A stretch of DNA of 64,000 nucleotides from Cohnella phaseoli (GTDB taxonomy: Bacteria > Bacillota > Bacilli > Paenibacillales > Paenibacillaceae). Positions 62,334 through 64,000 of the stretch are shown here, piece by piece (positions within the stretch are counted from its first letter, which is position 1; the number at the start of each line of letters is the position of its first letter). A program made the translations under genes and the position numbers. The notes beneath the pieces are model-generated. The model made no database searches, was not told the origin of the DNA, and was given only the letters and a program-made list of their open reading frames with translations. The stretch is from assembly GCF_003386235.1 (NCBI RefSeq), contig NZ_QRDZ01000006.1, forward strand, positions 227,007 through 291,006. Reading direction: 5' to 3'.

Positions 62334-63806
62334 ATGGAAATCATCCTCTGGATCGGTTTTTATTTTTTGACTTTTTATGCTTTTTTGCCGGCGTTGATCA
62401 GCCGGATTTTCGGCTACAGAGTGTTTATGAACGGGAAATCGTCCGACGGGATTTCCTTGACGTTCGACGACGGCCCTGATCCCGAATATACGCCTAAGCT
62501 GCTTGATCTGTTGAAGCAACACGGAGCAAAGGGAACTTTTTTCGTTGTCGGGGAAAATGCGGAGAAGTATCCGGACATCGTGGCGAGAATACACGAAGAA
62601 GGACATATTCTGGGCATACATAACTACGTCCATCATATGAACTGGTTTATGCGCCCAGGCACGGTAAAGCGGCAAATCCGTCAGACGTCGGACGTGATTG
62701 AGCGGATTACCGGAAAGAAGCCGATGTACTATCGTCCGCCGTGGGGAATCGTCAACGTGTTCGATTACGCCCGGCTCGGACATCTTCAGATTGTGCTCTG
62801 GACGTCGTTGTTCGGGGACTGGAAGAAACGGATCGGAGCAGACAGGTTGTATCGCCGAATGAAGAGGAAGCTTAAGCCCGGGCAGGTGTTCCTGCTTCAT
62901 GATTGCGGAAGCACGTTCGGCGCGGACCGGGATGCGCCCGAGAATACACTTGCTGCGGTGGAGAGAATTTTGAACGATGGAGAGAAGCTGGGCTATCGTT
63001 TTATCGGCATCGACGAGATGATCGAGGTGACAGAGCGGGCTGCGAAGAAGAGAAAGGCAGGTCGAGCTGCCGAGGGAGCAAGCGCGGAACGGAAAGCCTC
63101 CGTCGGCCCGCTCAAGAAACTGGTCATTGGCTTGTGGATGCTATGGGAGAAGCTGTTTCACGTCGTATTCAGGCTTCGTCCTATCGGCAGCGCCGGATTT
63201 TTCAATTACCGCATTCGCAAGTATTCCGGGTATGAGCTTAAGCTGCAGAACGGCAGGGAGCTTAAACCGGGAGATCTGATCATGGAAATCCATTTCGAAA
63301 ACCGTATGCTTGTCGAAGCCGGGATGAAGTCGAAGACGTCGCTGCAGGTGGCGATCAGAATCATTCGCGAGATCGAAAAGGTGCTGCCGGATATGGCTAG
63401 AGAGCTGGCTGTCATCCCGAAAGGCGACGAAGTTAAGGCGCTTTATGGAGTATCGATGATTCACCGCGGAGGCGAGAGCTTGGGCTTCGAAATGTTTGAT
63501 CTGCCCAAAGGACTATTCGCGTGGTCGACAAACCTTTATTTGCGGTTTATGATTAGGGTCGTTCACCCTGCCGGCAACGAACGGGTGCGCGAGCATAGCG
63601 AATCCTTGAATCCTCGGATGTTGATCATGGAGCGGGATACGCTGCTGAGATGGGCAGACGAGTCGAAGAAGGTTCGCCGCGTCGGACGGGAGCGCGCCGC
63701 CGCCAAGACGAGCGATACGTCAGCCGGCAAGCGGGCTGCGGAACCAGAGTTATCGGAAAACGTCTCTGGACCATTTGATGAGACTACGGTGGGCAAGCTG
63801 GTGTAA
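62334..63806 (+). CDS. Polysaccharide deacetylase fused to a YkoP-like domain
   Basis: A 490-residue protein: an N-terminal membrane helix (about 2-22), a NodB deacetylase domain (about 36-225) with ISLTFDDGPDPEY, HNYVHHMNWF (the usual HxxxH metal site region), YYRPPWGIVN and VFLLHDCGS, a basic linker (about 230-260), then a YkoP-type domain (about 262-440: LWMLWEKLFHVVFRLRPIGS; IRKYSGYELKLQNGRELKPGDLI). NodB enzymes remove N-acetyl groups from wall or chitin-type polymers; YkoP is uncharacterised and is encoded next to a deacetylase in Bacillus. An alternating Ser/Thr/Lys C-terminal tail follows. ATG 62334 has GGTGGGGAAGG upstream. Confidence 0.9.
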   Translation: MEIILWIGFYFLTFYAFLPALISRIFGYRVFMNGKSSDGISLTFDDGPDPEYTPKLLDLLKQHGAKGTFFVVGENAEKYPDIVARIHEEGHILGIHNYVHHMNWFMRPGTVKRQIRQTSDVIERITGKKPMYYRPPWGIVNVFDYARLGHLQIVLWTSLFGDWKKRIGADRLYRRMKRKLKPGQVFLLHDCGSTFGADRDAPENTLAAVERILNDGEKLGYRFIGIDEMIEVTERAAKKRKAGRAAEGASAERKASVGPLKKLVIGLWMLWEKLFHVVFRLRPIGSAGFFNYRIRKYSGYELKLQNGRELKPGDLIMEIHFENRMLVEAGMKSKTSLQVAIRIIREIEKVLPDMARELAVIPKGDEVKALYGVSMIHRGGESLGFEMFDLPKGLFAWSTNLYLRFMIRVVHPAGNERVREHSESLNPRMLIMERDTLLRWADESKKVRRVGRERAAAKTSDTSAGKRAAEPELSENVSGPFDETTVGKLV

Positions 63807-63823
63807 TCTATAATCCTAATTAA

Positions 63824-63879
63824 TAAAAAAAGACTTTCCTTCAGTCACCTCACGGTGACTGAAGGAAAGTCTTTTTTTG
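63824..63879 (+). terminator. Very strong terminator
   Basis: AAAAAAAGACTTTCCTTCAG continuing into TCACC pairs perfectly with GGTGACTGAAGGAAAGTC plus T7 around a TCAC loop (25 bp stem including the A/T run). Confidence 0.93.
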
Positions 63880-63900
63880 CTTGACGCTGGCAACGAACAA

Positions 63901-64000
63901 GAGGATGTCTCAAAAGTAAGTTCTAGCTCACTTTTAGAACAGCTCGCTTGAAAAAAAGGTGCCTAATTGAAAAATGACGGCGTTAAGGGTGCTAACCCTG
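63901..64000. mobile_element. Probable left end of an insertion element (continues beyond window)
   Basis: GAGGATGTCTCAAAAGT (63901-63917) has the form of an insertion-sequence terminal inverted repeat (compare 751-767). It is followed by a stem GTTCT/AGAAC and an A-rich stretch. No coding sequence is seen before the window ends, so the identity cannot be confirmed. Confidence 0.35.

Overview
This 64 kb window is chromosomal DNA from a low-copy-repeat, GC-rich member of the Bacillales, most likely the family Paenibacillaceae (Paenibacillus/Cohnella type). The grounds are the conserved Bacillus-like block cymR - yrvO - yrrD ... alaS - ireB(yrzL) - ruvX(yrrK) - yrzB - mltG(yrrL) - yrrN - yrrO, T-box leaders, a sigma-D type chemoreceptor promoter, and several YesM/YesN-type two-component systems with CUT1 sugar ABC transporters that start with TTG-initiated lipoproteins. 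No rRNA, tRNA, CRISPR array, prophage or intact transposase was seen.

Layout. 1-743: 3' end of a protoporphyrinogen oxidase gene. 947-10554: a carbohydrate locus made of a histidine kinase, an AraC-type response regulator, a sugar-binding lipoprotein, two permeases and a GH78 alpha-L-rhamnosidase, with a cre-like site before the lipoprotein and a 222 bp MITE-like element inserted between lipoprotein and permeases. 10801-13485: molybdenum cofactor genes mobA, moeA, mobB; mobB carries a foreign-looking C-terminal tail. 13482-16412: a T-box leader, a proS gene cut off after about 130 codons, and, translationally coupled to it, a UvrD/PcrA-type helicase. 16494-18907: a three-gene ABC exporter (minus strand). 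19224-25292: a second kinase/regulator pair, a GH3 beta-N-acetylhexosaminidase and a ROK kinase. 25390-28130: CapA-like protein, glycerophosphodiesterase, FAH-family hydrolase. 28185-30644 (minus): GAF-HD-GYP protein, TetR regulator, metallo-hydrolase. 30892-34085: a second sugar ABC transporter. 34219-35249: a DNA glycosylase, then a repeat-rich intergenic region. 35250-37657 (minus): oligoendopeptidase F and two small genes. 37859-39873: methyltransferase, cold-shock protein, YebC-family protein. 39978-43718: mnmA divergent from cymR-yrvO-yrrD-zinc ribbon. 43826-47349 (minus): WYL regulator, NmrA-like protein, DrrAB-like ABC exporter. 47562-56734: AI-2E family transporter, T-box, alaS and its conserved downstream operon. 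57001-63806: chemoreceptor, class B PBP, another AI-2E family protein, polysaccharide deacetylase-YkoP fusion. The last 100 bases look like the start of an insertion element.

The most unusual features are (i) a T-box plus decapitated proS now placed in front of a DNA helicase, (ii) a MobB protein fused to a tail typical of Rpn/PD-(D/E)XK transposases, (iii) two inverted copies of a hairpin element 29 kb apart, one with recognisable terminal inverted repeats and sitting inside a sugar ABC operon, (iv) three 52 bp tandem repeats, (v) a U32 peptidase gene whose only well-placed start codon is ATT, and (vi) a PepF gene with two good starts, one of which would add a signal peptide.
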